Source: Calocera cornea HHB12733 (Eukaryota > Basidiomycota > Dacrymycetes > Dacrymycetales > Dacrymycetaceae). From it: a DNA stretch of 64,000 nucleotides. A program made the translations under genes and the position numbers. The notes beneath the pieces were generated by a model that made no database searches, was not told the origin of the DNA, and saw nothing but the letters and a program-made list of their open reading frames with translations. The stretch is taken from the NCBI GenBank assembly GCA_001632435.1, contig KV423970.1, positions 1 to 64,000 on the forward strand, given 5' to 3'. Every line of letters starts with the position of its first letter. Position 1 is the stretch's first letter. Shown piece by piece: positions 1 to 9,883 of the stretch.

Positions 1-908
1 AGCGCAGGAGGCCTGATGGACCTGCCCTATACCTAGGGCTGGTGCTTCGGACCCACCTGTCAGACCCTAGGGCATCCGACCCTGACACGCGGTGAGAGCT
101 GCCTCCCTCCTCCAAGCCTTCTGTTTCTCCAAGCGAGACGCCACGGCTTGTCCTGCCCGCTGACAGCAGACCTCTTCTTTGGGGTTATCGTCTACAATGT
201 ATTGGTAAATTAGTCATTGTCATGTGACAAATAATGGAGGCGCAGAACGAAGTGGGAAAGTGTATCAGCCAAAATTAGCCCTTGTCCTTCTAGGAAGGGG
301 GAGGCATTAAACCGGACTGCGATCAAGCCTGACGCGACGATATTCGCCCGAAAGGTCTCCTGGCCCCGGCAAGCTGTCATCATGAAAACGAGAAATAGGA
401 ACGAACACTATGACAAGATAGTACACACTCACAATTCCCCCCATGACTGGGCGAGGTGCCTATCGATTTGTTGCGATCCAGCGTTTGGGTGCGGTCGTCG
501 TTACGAGATCTCGATTGTACATCCTAGACACCATCAGCATCACGGCCAGGGGCGGCCGAGCGGATCACGGCGATATGGATACTGCGTCCTTGAACTTGTA
601 CTTCAAGCTTTTTACCTGACGCCGCAGCATAGCAAGGCTGGTGCCTCGACGAACGATGGAGGCCATCTTGACTTTGTGGTACGATGTCCGACATCGTCAT
701 CCGGCCAGCAGCATGCGACTCAGGTCGCGCGTCTGGCGATCTGTTTAGGTGTGTGGCCGGCACGTGTTCTTTGAGGTCCATCTGCTTCCGGGGTCTGAGC
801 GAGAGTCCAGCGAGCGCATCCGCCACGCGATCATTGACCGCCCCCGTTGTCCTGGCTTGCTCCCTCGCTGCTCTATCCATTGACACGACAATCAACATCC
901 TCCTGACA
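1..908. other. No gene recognised at left edge
   Basis: Short overlapping open frames exist on both strands, but none shows a known motif or a convincing splice pattern. The last part should contain the promoter and 5' UTR of the Bqt4-like gene. The start may also hold the end of a gene lying outside the window, but nothing here supports one. Confidence 0.4.
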
Positions 909-2254
909 ATGTCTACTGTGCGCGTCTCTGGGCCACCCCTTGCAGACAGATTGTGCTTAAATGCTGCTTTAGGCATCGGTCGCTGTTCCCGCTCCAACCA
1001 CGAACGATCCCAAGCCGGAGATTCCTTCGGACTTGCTGAACCCCAAACTTACAGAGCGTACGTGTCACCGTGTCTTATCGATGAACTTTTGCTGATTATG
1101 ATCCTGGCCGTGCCACGCAGTGGTTGGAGAGCATATTCCTCAAGTCAAGTTCCAAGTGATCACGCGTGAAGGTCAGGAGATCGTCGTCGGACGCGTCAAG
1201 ATCCCACATGTGCGTCTGTTGTGCTAGCGTTCTCTGATATGAGCTGATCGCGTTCAAACAGCCTAATGGCCATGCCTTCATCCTCAGGCGTTTTGATACC
1301 GGTGCCGTCTCGCTCACTACGATGATCCGCGCCGCGTTCCCGGCCGCGACGGACGACATGGAAAAGAGCGTCACTAACTGGGTGCGCGCGAACTATCCTA
1401 TCCAAGGTGCCAACGGCCCGACGGCAGCGGGAACGAAGAACCTCCGTCTAGCTGGTACATGGATTCCATCCAATCTGGCAATGCACCTAGCGAGCGATTA
1501 TGGCCTGGCGGATATCATCAGCCCGCTTGTGGTGGCCGAGCCGGATCCTGCGGTTTCCTATCGCAAGAGCGCCCGGAGTGCGGCGGCGAGCCCCGTTGCC
1601 GGCGTTCCGACTCCTGCGCCTGTCATCCCTGTCAGCCCGGCGCCCGCCGGTGGACCAGCGACGCGTGCTTCTACTCGCCAGTCGTCTGCTCCGCAGGCTA
1701 CGCCGACGCATCCAAACAAGCGCCAGCGCACAGCCGGCCCTTCGCCACTGGCGACCACAAATGGCCTGACGCCTGCGTCTGCCCACCAGCGTACAAGTCG
1801 TACCATCCCTATCTCTCCCCTAGCGAGTAACTCCATCACCGTCGAAGATGAGGCGCATGCGGACGAGCCCTCGTCCGGTACACTCTTCCCGACGCCGGAA
1901 GAGGATCGTGCCGAGACCCAGAATCTGATCTCGCAGCTGTCAAAGCAAGCGCCCAATTACGCTCCAGCCCCACTCAAAGAGTCCACTGGGCGCAAGCGCG
2001 CTCTATCCCAGGTCGATCCAGAGATGCCGACAGGCCTCAACCCTGTCGATCATCCCTGGGAAACCGGTACCGAAGTCGCGCGTGTCATCGCTGGTAATCG
2101 CCGCGCTGAAATTGCCAATGCACGCGGGTTGGGCAAAATTGCGGCTGCAATTCCCAGGCCAGCGACGGAGACTGGTCGCAGGATTATGTGGGGCAGCCTT
2201 ATGTTCACATTTGGGGTCGCCGCCACTGCTTTGTTTGTGAATTTCCCACCGTGA
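909..2254 (+). CDS. Bqt4-like APSES/KilA-N domain protein, tail-anchored
   Basis: Likely a nuclear-envelope protein like fission yeast Bqt4, which tethers telomeres to the inner nuclear membrane. Proposed exons are 909-917, 973-1057, 1130-1209 and 1262-2254, total 1167 nt, giving 388 aa. The N-terminal third reads through a KilA-N/APSES-type fold: a beta-rich part around VKFQVITREGQEIVVGRVK, then RAAFPAATDDMEKSVTNWVR and TWIPSNLAMHLASDYGLADI. A long Ser/Pro/Ala-rich linker follows, with a basic patch (NKRQRTAG) that could be a nuclear localisation signal. The only membrane segment is at the extreme C-terminus (about IMWGSLMFTFGVAATALFVN), as expected for a tail anchor. An optional 33-nt intron at 2251-2283 would replace the stop and end the protein at 2314 (397 aa). 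The first exon codes for only three residues, so the start is the least certain part. A DNA-binding APSES factor is the alternative, but the terminal membrane anchor argues for Bqt4. Assignment is by pattern, not alignment. Confidence 0.72.
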
Positions 2255-2314
2255 GTCATCTGTGAACTAACATGATCACGTAGTTCGGCCGGCATCCCAC
2301 AATTGTTTTTCTAA

Positions 2315-3349
2315 GTATGATCTGAAGGTTGCGTGCTTAATGGGCGTTTGAGCCAAGGCTCGCTTTCCCGTTCATCAGTGCTTATCTCCGGTTGTGCCCG
2401 CAATGTGCGAGTGCGCCCGGGGATCGCCACTGTTGAGATAAGCATATAATTCCCCATAATTCTGTTTCATCTGCTCTTTCTACGAGCCATGTTGTGATGA
2501 CAACTACATTTTGTGTTTGCAGCAGTTGATTACTTGCCGGTTCGCCGACACACATCCATTTTCCTCTCTCTCTTCCTACGCGAATACTGCTGTATTCCTT
2601 GTATTTTCCGATCACCTGGGACTTCACCAGGCAGGCCAAACGACCCCCTTGGGTGGCTGTAATACCGGTTCTCAAGCCTTAGAGATACGGTCTCCTGTAG
2701 ACCGATCCCTTGCAATCCGTTCCTTGACTTCTGTTTCCTTTACTCCCCCTTACTGGCCCTTGCCTCCCTCTCCCGTTCCAGCAGCCCGGCCGCCGGACGC
2801 TTACATGTTCAACTTGCCCGGCGGCCTGCTGCTGTTAACAAACTCCTCTTGTGCTTTGCGTGAGCTCCGCCTGATCATTCCGAGCTTCGGCGCCGGCATC
2901 AGCGTCTCTGTCTCCCGTCACCGGCAACTGGGTCCCTGCTCCCGCTCCGTCCAGACGCCCGCTGCCTCTGCTACAGCCGTTACAGCCCCTTCCCGTCCGT
3001 ACTCCTCCATGCATACCCCCAAACGCCGTGTCTCCTTGGCTTGATCCCGGATTGAAATAACATATATTTTCCATTGTTCCATGCGCTGTACAGTGCGTGC
3101 CGTCAACAATTCGTTCGTCAGCCCGTCAGTAGGGCTAACACTACAGTAGCCTACTGCAGAAAAGTGGACTCTGTTTCGCAATTGAAGATGGTCCACGCGG
3201 TGGCTTCGAGGATTGAATTCGGTTAGATAAGCACCTCCGCACAGCATACCGGTACCGATTCACATTGGCTGGACAGTCTAATGTCAAACAATGCAACCCC
3301 GCTGGCGGGTCTGATATCCTCCCGGTTGCGTACGTCTCCACTAACTGTG
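2315..3349. other. Intergenic, no gene supported
   Basis: Open frames on both strands between about 2.5 and 3.25 kb are short and overlap each other. None has a recognisable domain. The last 70 bases, from the GCTGGCGGGTCTGATATCC stretch near 3300, resemble the sequence upstream of the paralogous monooxygenase at 30.2 kb, so the duplication begins at about 3.3 kb. Confidence 0.5.
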
Positions 3350-5013
3350 ATGACATCGACGGAAGGTGACAGCAAGCTGAGAGTTGCGATTGTTGGTGGT
3401 GGGACAGTAGGTCTATCATTTGCTCTGTATCTGAATCAGCTGGATACATGCGACATTACGGTTTACGAATCTACGAAGGCATTTAGTACGATAGGTGCCG
3501 GAATCGAGATCAGTACGCATACATGGCATTGCCGAATGGGTACGTTGCTGAGAGAAACTCCAGGTCACAATGCGATGAAAGTCTACCAAGTGATGGGCCT
3601 TGCTGACACAGTCTATGAGCTCGCGGCTGCTGCATCAGGCGATGCCAGTAACACTTGGTTCGATGTGTGGTTCGGAACGCGCAGGATTGGAGCGACCCCA
3701 ATCTGCACTGTTCGTTTCCCTCCAGCTTTCATACTCGAAAATTGGCTAATCGCTTTATCATAGCCGCGGGTTCCAGTGGCCAACACGAAGCTTCACCGAG
3801 CGGATGCATTGGATCTTCTGGTCAGGCGAGTACCTGGAGAGAAAGTAATTCTTGGCAAGCATCTCGAAAGTTGGGAGAGAACCGCGGGAGGCGGCGTGGT
3901 GATGACCTTCACGGACGGCACAGTCGCCGAGGCTGACGTGTTGGTCGGAGCTGATGGCATCAAGTCGGTGTACGTGGCCAACCTCGACCAACGTCTCGTT
4001 CACTCACAGCATTTAGCACGCGCCGGGTGATGTACGAGGGAAAAGCAGAAAGTGTCGAGCCAAAATGGTCCGGTTGTATTGCATATCGCGGACTTATCCC
4101 AATGGAAAAGGCGGTATCCAATCTCGGCGAGTATTACGCATATCGTCCTAACCTTGTGAGTTCTCGATGTCTTCTTGAAGTACACTGGATTAACAGATCG
4201 ACGGCGCCCAGTGGATGGGGAAATCTCGAGTAAGTGCCGCTCGAGTGCAACGTCGCTGTATCCGTGAACGTTTGCGTATAGCACATCATCCAGTATCCAG
4301 TATCTCGCGGCCAGTTCGTCAACTTGATTGCTTATGTTAGCGACTTCGACCACGGGCGCTATCCGGAATGGGACGGATCTCCCTTGGGTCCGTACGTTGG
4401 CGGGCTTATTGAATCTTATTGATGACCTTGAAACACAGTTGAGCCAGCCGACACGAGTAAGATGCTGGAAAACTTCAAGGATTACTCGCCGCCCCTACGG
4501 AACATGTTGGCTGGCATCGAGAACCCGCTTAAGTGGGCGATCTTCGAGTTACCACCCCTGCCCTCCTATGCATCTGGATATGTGGTCCTCATCGGGGATG
4601 CGGCACATGCTGCAGTGTTCGGTTTGCGTTCTTGACGGTTCTGTTCAATGGTCTGAACCATGCGTAGACCCCACCAGGGAAACGGGGCGTCTCAAGGCAT
4701 CGAAGACGCGCATGTGTTGGCAAACCTTCTCTCTCATCCGCTCTGCACGAAAGCCACCGTCCCCTTAGCGCTGAAGGCGTACGATGCTGTCCGACGTCCG
4801 CGCTCCCAGCGCCTGCAGCAAAGCAGTTATGATGTTGGCCGCCTGTTCGAATGTGTCTCGGATGCGGGGGAGGACGAAGCGAAGATCGCAGAAGCATTCG
4901 CAACGGTGATGGAGTGGGTCTGGAGTGTTGACATTAATGAGCAGAGAGATAGGGCATTTCGTTTGTTCGAGGAGAGCTTAAGCAATATGGCCGAATATGC
5001 AATGTCTGTATAG
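3350..5013 (+). CDS. Class A FAD-dependent monooxygenase (copy A)
   Basis: Flavoprotein hydroxylase of the salicylate hydroxylase / 6-hydroxynicotinate monooxygenase type: FAD plus NAD(P)H and O2 hydroxylate an unknown, probably aromatic, substrate. Eight exons: 3350-3512, 3564-3709, 3764-3969, 4017-4155, 4212-4229, 4282-4387, 4439-4616 and 4668-5013, total 1302 nt and 433 aa, the usual family size. FAD-binding GGGTVGLS lies near residue 15, the DG motif in GADGIKS near residue 170, and the second FAD motif in LIGDAAHA near residue 315, followed by NGASQGIEDAHVLANLL. Exon 5 is an 18-nt microexon (WMGKSR). The chosen ATG puts the Rossmann fold close to the N-terminus as in paralogues. It pairs with copy K at 30.2 kb; all eight exon lengths are identical. 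The intron-6 donor is GTCCGT where copy K has GTACGT, which may weaken splicing. No signal peptide is visible. The substrate is unknown. Confidence 0.87.
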
Positions 5014-5291
5014 ACGATCATATGCTGCTTCGGGACGAGGAATTCTCGGTAGGTTTCTAGTTGACCACGTGTTCCACCGTGGGTTCAAGCGCTCCAATGC
5101 GCTCCGTGGAGTTTCTATTCGGTAGCATAGCCAGCGCATCAAGCGACTTGCAGAGATCTACATGTCAAGGTTCGGATATTGCCGACGTCATGAAATTGTC
5201 TTGCTGGCTGTTCGACCCTGCCCGGACGAGGCTTGGCTTCAAATCTCCTCTTTAAGTGAGAGGCAATGGTCCGCTAGCAACCATCGGTGAC

Positions 5292-6878
5292 ATGGATCAG
5301 AACGCCCCACGATTGAAGGTTGCGGTGGTGGGAGGCGGAAGCGTCGGTCTGACATTCGCAGTTCGTCTCGCTCAACTTGACAGGTGTGAAGTCTACATAT
5401 TCGAGGGCGCTCCTGCCTTCACCGAGATCGGTGCTGGAATCGAAGTCGGTGAGGCAGGCCCTAGGCAGTATCGGAGCGGTCGCTCATGCTCCCAGGCTAC
5501 AATGCGCTCAAGGTGTACAGGGAGATGGGACTCGCCAATGAGATCCACGAGTTCGCTCGTGATTCCTCGGGAGGCTCGTCGAATGTCTGGTTCGATGTGA
5601 TCTTCGGCGACGGCCGGCATGGGCTCAAACCAATCCACACCGTACGTGACTGTACCAGCCTGGGTTGTGGGCACTGACAGGCCGATGCAGCTGCGATCGC
5701 CTGAAGATAGCACGAAGCTGCATCGGGCCGATCTGCTGAGCCTGCTCGTCTCGCGCCTGCCGACGGAGAACGTCTACTTCCGCAAGCATCTCACGGGGTA
5801 TGAGCAGCTCCCCTCGGGCGGCGTCAAGCTGCACTTTCGGGACGGCACGACATTCGAGGCGGACGTGCTCGTAGGATCGGACGGTATCAAGTCGACGTAG
5901 GTGCGCTCCCGCGTGCGCAGCGGGTGGTCGCTGACTAGCAGATCCAGAGTTCGGCGGGTGATGTACGCCGATACGCCCGAGAGTGCCGAGCCGACCTGGT
6001 CGGGAACATACGCGTACCGCGCGCTCATCCCCATCTCGGCGGCCGTGTCGAGGCTAGGCGAGCACACAGGCCGGACGCCAACTTTCGTGAGCGCGCTCCG
6101 AGCCCTTCCCCAGCTGGAACTGACACCGCTCGGAAGTTCCTGGGCAAGAGCAGGGTACGCCCGACAGTCCTGTGCGGGGGCAGCGCTGATCCTATCCTCC
6201 GGGCGCAGCATATCGTCCAGTTCCCCGTCTCCCACGGGAAGTACATGAACCTCGTGTGCTTCGTCTCCGACTTCACGCTCGGGCGGCACCCGCCCTGGCC
6301 GCACGGGGGCGAGTGGATCCAGCCGAGCTCGGCGCGCGAGCTGCTGGCCGACTACGAGGGGTGGATGCCTGCTGTGCGGGAGATGCTCTCCGGGGTCGGG
6401 GAGGTGAAGCGGTGGGGGGTCTTTGAGGTGCCGCTGATCGGGAGCTTTGTGGACGGGAGCGTGGCCCTTATCGGGGATGCCGCGCACGCTTCGACGTGCG
6501 TCTTCGTTTCGCTCTCTGTTCTCTAGGCTCAGAAAGCGGGGGCTGATGAGGAGCAGGCCGCATGGGGGCAACGGCGCCTCCCAGGGGATCGAGGATGCGC
6601 ACGTGCTGGCGCACCTGCTCTCCCACCCACTCACAACCCGCAGCACCGTCCCGTGTGCGCTGCGGGCGTACGACGCCGTCCGCCGCGCGCGCGCGCAAGC
6701 GTGGCAGGAGGCCGCGTACGCCACTGGGCTGGTGTACGAGTGCTGCGGGTCCGAGGGGGACAGGGAGGCGGAGGTGGTGCGGGCGCTTGAGGGCCGGATG
6801 GACTGGGTGTGGGGGGTCGATGTGGCGGAACAGGTTGGTCGGGCTGTACGGGCTTTTGAGGAGAGCTTGGCTGCGTAG
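5292..6878 (+). CDS. Class A FAD-dependent monooxygenase (copy B)
   Basis: Second monooxygenase of the tandem, starting 279 nt after copy A. Exons 5292-5448, 5496-5641, 5691-5896, 5948-6086, 6137-6154, 6209-6495 and 6557-6878 sum to 1275 nt and 424 aa. It has the FAD fold GGGSVGLT at about residue 14, LHRADLLSLL, GSDGIKST, LIGDAAHAST and NGASQGIEDAHVLAHLL. The family's 18-nt microexon (FLGKSR) is kept. The intron separating exons 6 and 7 in copies A, J and K is precisely absent: the fused exon is 287 nt, equal to 106 plus 181. From about 5.7 kb onward the gene is visibly GC-richer than its own 5' third, continuous with the GC-rich block downstream. A truncated relative lies at 32.1-32.5 kb. 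Reaction class is firm; the substrate is unknown and may differ from copy A because the proteins are clearly diverged. Confidence 0.86.
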
Positions 6879-7012
6879 GGAGGGAGGGGAGGATACATGG
6901 TTTGATTGACTGATTGATTGAGAGGGATGGGGAATGCGTAGTCGTACATTGGCATGGGAACCCTAGATGAAAGACGACCCGAGTGCGTACAGCCCACTTT
7001 CAATTCACTTCA

Positions 7013-8502
7013 CTAGACCGCATGGACAAAGCTATGGGGCACATCAGCCTGCTTTCTCCAGATGGAGAGAAGGGAAATGAGGACTCACGTGGCGTCCAGC
7101 TGCTGCAGCTGGGGCAGCGCGAGGATGACCTTGCGCCTGTAGACCGCGCCCTCGGCCTTCTGGCACGGGTTCCCCTCGAGGTATACCGTCTGCAGTGCGG
7201 AGAGGTGTGCGAGCTGCGGCTCGATGTCCGCGAGTGTGGGGATGTGGTTGTCGTTCGCCCAGAACTCCTCGAGCTGCGTGAGGTGCGCGATGTTCTCGAT
7301 GGTGGTGATCCGGTTGTTCCCCACGTCGAGCACGCGCAGCTTCGTCTACAGGGAAAGATGGCGGTCAGTATCTATCGCAGCAGTGCAACACCGTAGCTGA
7401 ATGCGGTAAAGAGGCGTGCGGTGGGGACGCACGTTGTTCTCCAACCCCTCCAGCCGCTCCACGCCGTTATGGGAGATATACAGCTCCTCGAGGTTGTGCA
7501 GCTTGTCGAGCCCCTCCAGCTTGGTGATCCTGTTCGACTGGATGGACAAGATCCTGAGATTCTGGAGCTTGTCCAGCCCCTACACCACTCGATCAGGCCC
7601 TATCCCAGCGCAAAGGGGTCCAGCGGGCAGCAGCAGCCCAGCGCACCTGCAGCACGGTGATCTTGTTCTTTCCCAGCCAGAGCTCCTCGAGCCCCTGCAG
7701 CGCGTCGAGCGCCTCGATCGCACGTATGCGGTTCCCGCCGAGCTCGAGGCTCCGCAGACTGCGCCCGACGGCGGCGAGGTGCGAGATCCGCGAGATCTTG
7801 TTTTGCACGAGGTAGAGCGTCTTGAGCGTCGTGAAGGGGGCGAGGGTGGGGGGGACGGCGCGCAGGAGGTTGAACGAGAGGTCGAGTACTCTGCGGAGCA
7901 TGATCGCACCCAATCAGCACCATCGTCCGTCATTCGACGGCGGGAAGGGGAATGGGACGCACTCCAGTTGTGTGCAGTGGTGGAGCCCCTCCCCAAGCTC
8001 CTTCACCTTGTTGTCGTACAAGTCCAGCTCCTCCAGCTCGGTCAGTGTGCCAAAGTCCGCTTCGGGCAGCGCGGAGATGACGTTCTGCCGCAGGCAGAGC
8101 CGCTTGAGGTGCGTGAAGCGCGGGAGGCGGAGCGGGGCGGTCGAGGTGAGGCGGGAGTGGATCACCTCGAGGTCCTATGCGGTCCGGTGTGAGTTCTGTG
8201 CACAGTGGGATGTGGGAAGGGAGGGGAGGGCGCACCTCGGTATCGTCCGGATAGTCGGCGAGGAAATCCTGCTCGGTCCCATCGTGCACCCCCTCCTCCT
8301 CCTCCTCCTCGCTCTCCTCCTCCGGCTCCGGCTCCGGAAGCTGCACGACCGCGCGATGCGCTGTGCCTCCCGTCGCTCCGCCTGCACCGTTCAGAATCGG
8401 GGGAGGGAGGGCGTGTGCGGGCAGCTGGCCGTTCGGTGCGGTGGCGTGTGCATGTGCCGGGTCGACGAGTACAAAGTCTGTCGGTGTTGTGTTATCCTCC
8501 AT
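7013..8502 (-). CDS. sds22: SDS22-like leucine-rich repeat regulator of PP1
   Basis: Nuclear/cytoplasmic regulatory subunit of protein phosphatase 1, needed for PP1 biogenesis and mitotic exit in yeasts. It opens with an acidic region (poly-Glu around residues 60-72, a run of EEE) and then carries about ten SDS22-type repeats of 22 residues, with consensus L..L..L.L..N.I..I: for example LEELDLYDNKVKELGE, LKTLYLVQNKISRISH, LRSLELGGNRIRAIEA and LRILSIQSNRITKLEG. It ends in an LRR cap with YLEGNPCQ and RKVILALPQLQQLDAT. The last exon was placed by homology: splicing GCCAC onto a short exon after CCCATAG restores the family ending DATFV and a stop at 7013. The gene has several introns, and exon ends other than the first and last are approximate. 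It is divergent from the hemerythrin gene, with a 371-nt shared upstream region. Identity is secure. Confidence 0.9.
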
Positions 8503-8873
8503 GGTATGTATGAGAGCGAGGAGAAGGGCGGCTCGGGCGCAATAGGTGATCCAGATGGGAGGCGTGCGAGGAATGACTACTAGACCCTTGCCCTCCTTCA
8601 GCCACTGCGTCTGCGAACGTCATGACGTGAGTCGGCGCTCCATGTCGTCTCACCTTGCCTTCTCTGCGCGGTCATTGATGTAATAGCCCAATCCCCCGCC
8701 TCCGGTTGGCCGCCCACTCTCTCGTCATGCGAAGGCGGGGCGTCATCCATCAACACCCTGCGTCACGGCCTGGAGGACGCGGCATATGTACAAGATGCGC
8801 GTCTGGAGGGATACTGGAGACCACATCTAGTTCAACCCACCGGCATTAGCGCATATATACCCCGGCGACACGC
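8503..8873. promoter_or_regulatory. Divergent promoter region SDS22 / hemerythrin-domain gene
   Basis: 371 nt separate the two start codons. A CCAAT motif occurs in AGCCCAATCCCC near 8685, and a TATATA lies at about 8853, just before the plus-strand gene. No open frame of note. A shared promoter is inferred from orientation. Confidence 0.5.
8852..8859 (+). promoter_or_regulatory. TATA-like box before hemerythrin-domain gene
   Basis: The sequence GCATATATACC lies 15-20 nt upstream of the first ATG (8874) and about 105 nt before the second in-frame ATG (8961). If it positions transcription about 30 nt downstream, the first ATG would fall outside the mRNA. Confidence 0.4.
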
Positions 8874-9606
8874 ATGCTCCGCCTCGCCGCACCTGCTCTC
8901 CGCGCAGCACGCCCCGCACACCGCCCCCGCACCCGCCCCTTCTTCGCAACATCATCCCCCATGGGCGGCTCGACCATCAAGGCCGCGATCGTGGACGACC
9001 ACTCGGAGCTGGCCGAGTACCACGGCAAGTACTCCAAGGCGACGTCCGCCGAGGACAGGCAGAAGTGGGCAAACCAGTACCAGTGGGAGCTCGCCCGCCA
9101 CACCGTCGCGGAGGAGCTCGTGCTCTACCCGGCGTTCGAGAAGCACCTCGGCCCGCTCGGGAGCGACGTGACGGCGCGGGAGCGCGCGGAGCACCAGGCG
9201 CAGAAGGAGCTGCAGTACCGCATGGAGCGCATGGGCGTGCAGGACGAGGCGTACCAGGGCGTGTTTGACCAGCTGCAGAAGGAGCTCGCAGAGCACGTGA
9301 TCGAGTGCGTGCCCCGCTCCCTCCCTCCCCTCTTCTCTCCTCTTTCCCGGCCACGCCGACTGACACACCGCGCCCAGGGAGGAAGCGACGCTGGACAAGC
9401 TCGAGCTCGTCCTGACGCCCGAGGAGAACGAGTCCCTCACGCACGCGCTCGAGCACATCAAGGCCTACCTCCCCACGCGCGCCCATCCGGGCACGCACCA
9501 AAGCCCGCCTTTCGAGACGATCGAGGGGATGCTCCTGGCGCCTATTGACCGTTTCAAGGACTTGTTCGTAAAGTGGCCGACGAAGGAGGATAAGAAGGCC
9601 GAGTGA
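8874..9606 (+). CDS. Hemerythrin HHE cation-binding domain protein
   Basis: Small alpha-helical protein with a hemerythrin-like di-iron fold, probably oxygen, iron or redox related; the exact role is unknown for fungal members. Two exons, 8874 to about 9307 and from about 9380 to 9606. Likely metal ligands are the His in DDHSELAEYH, the His/Glu pair in ARHTVAEELVLYPAFEKH, the His in REHQ-like AEHQAQKELQ, and the His/Glu at LAEHVIEEEATLDK, spaced as in HHE helices. The first 28 residues (MLRLAAPALRAARPAHRPRT and onward) are Arg/Ala-rich without acids, as in a mitochondrial presequence. A second Met (MGGSTIKAA, 8961) would give a cytosolic form. The TATA-like box close to 8853 makes the shorter form plausible, so the start is open. 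Family call is confident. Confidence 0.85.
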
Positions 9607-9883
9607 GGGGCGGGGGGGGGAGAGAATGCTATGTTGTAATGACTCAGTGGGCTGTGGATCAGTGGATGAAAATTAAAAAAAGGACATCAAGGTCCCTCTG
9701 CGCGCCGGCTATCCGCGGCTACCGCGTGCATGTCGACACCCCGCTACGGAAATTCCGGTTCGACAATCGACAAAAGATGCTACTGGATACATCCTCCAAC
9801 CTTTACACCCTCTCCGCTCCGCGAGATGCTTTCCCAAGATCCCTCCACTACATCAGTCCATATAGTTATCCGTTCAGATCTCC

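Noticed and set aside
5774..7003. 409-aa minus-strand frame over monooxygenase B
   Set aside because: Antisense to verified exons of copy B and GC-driven.
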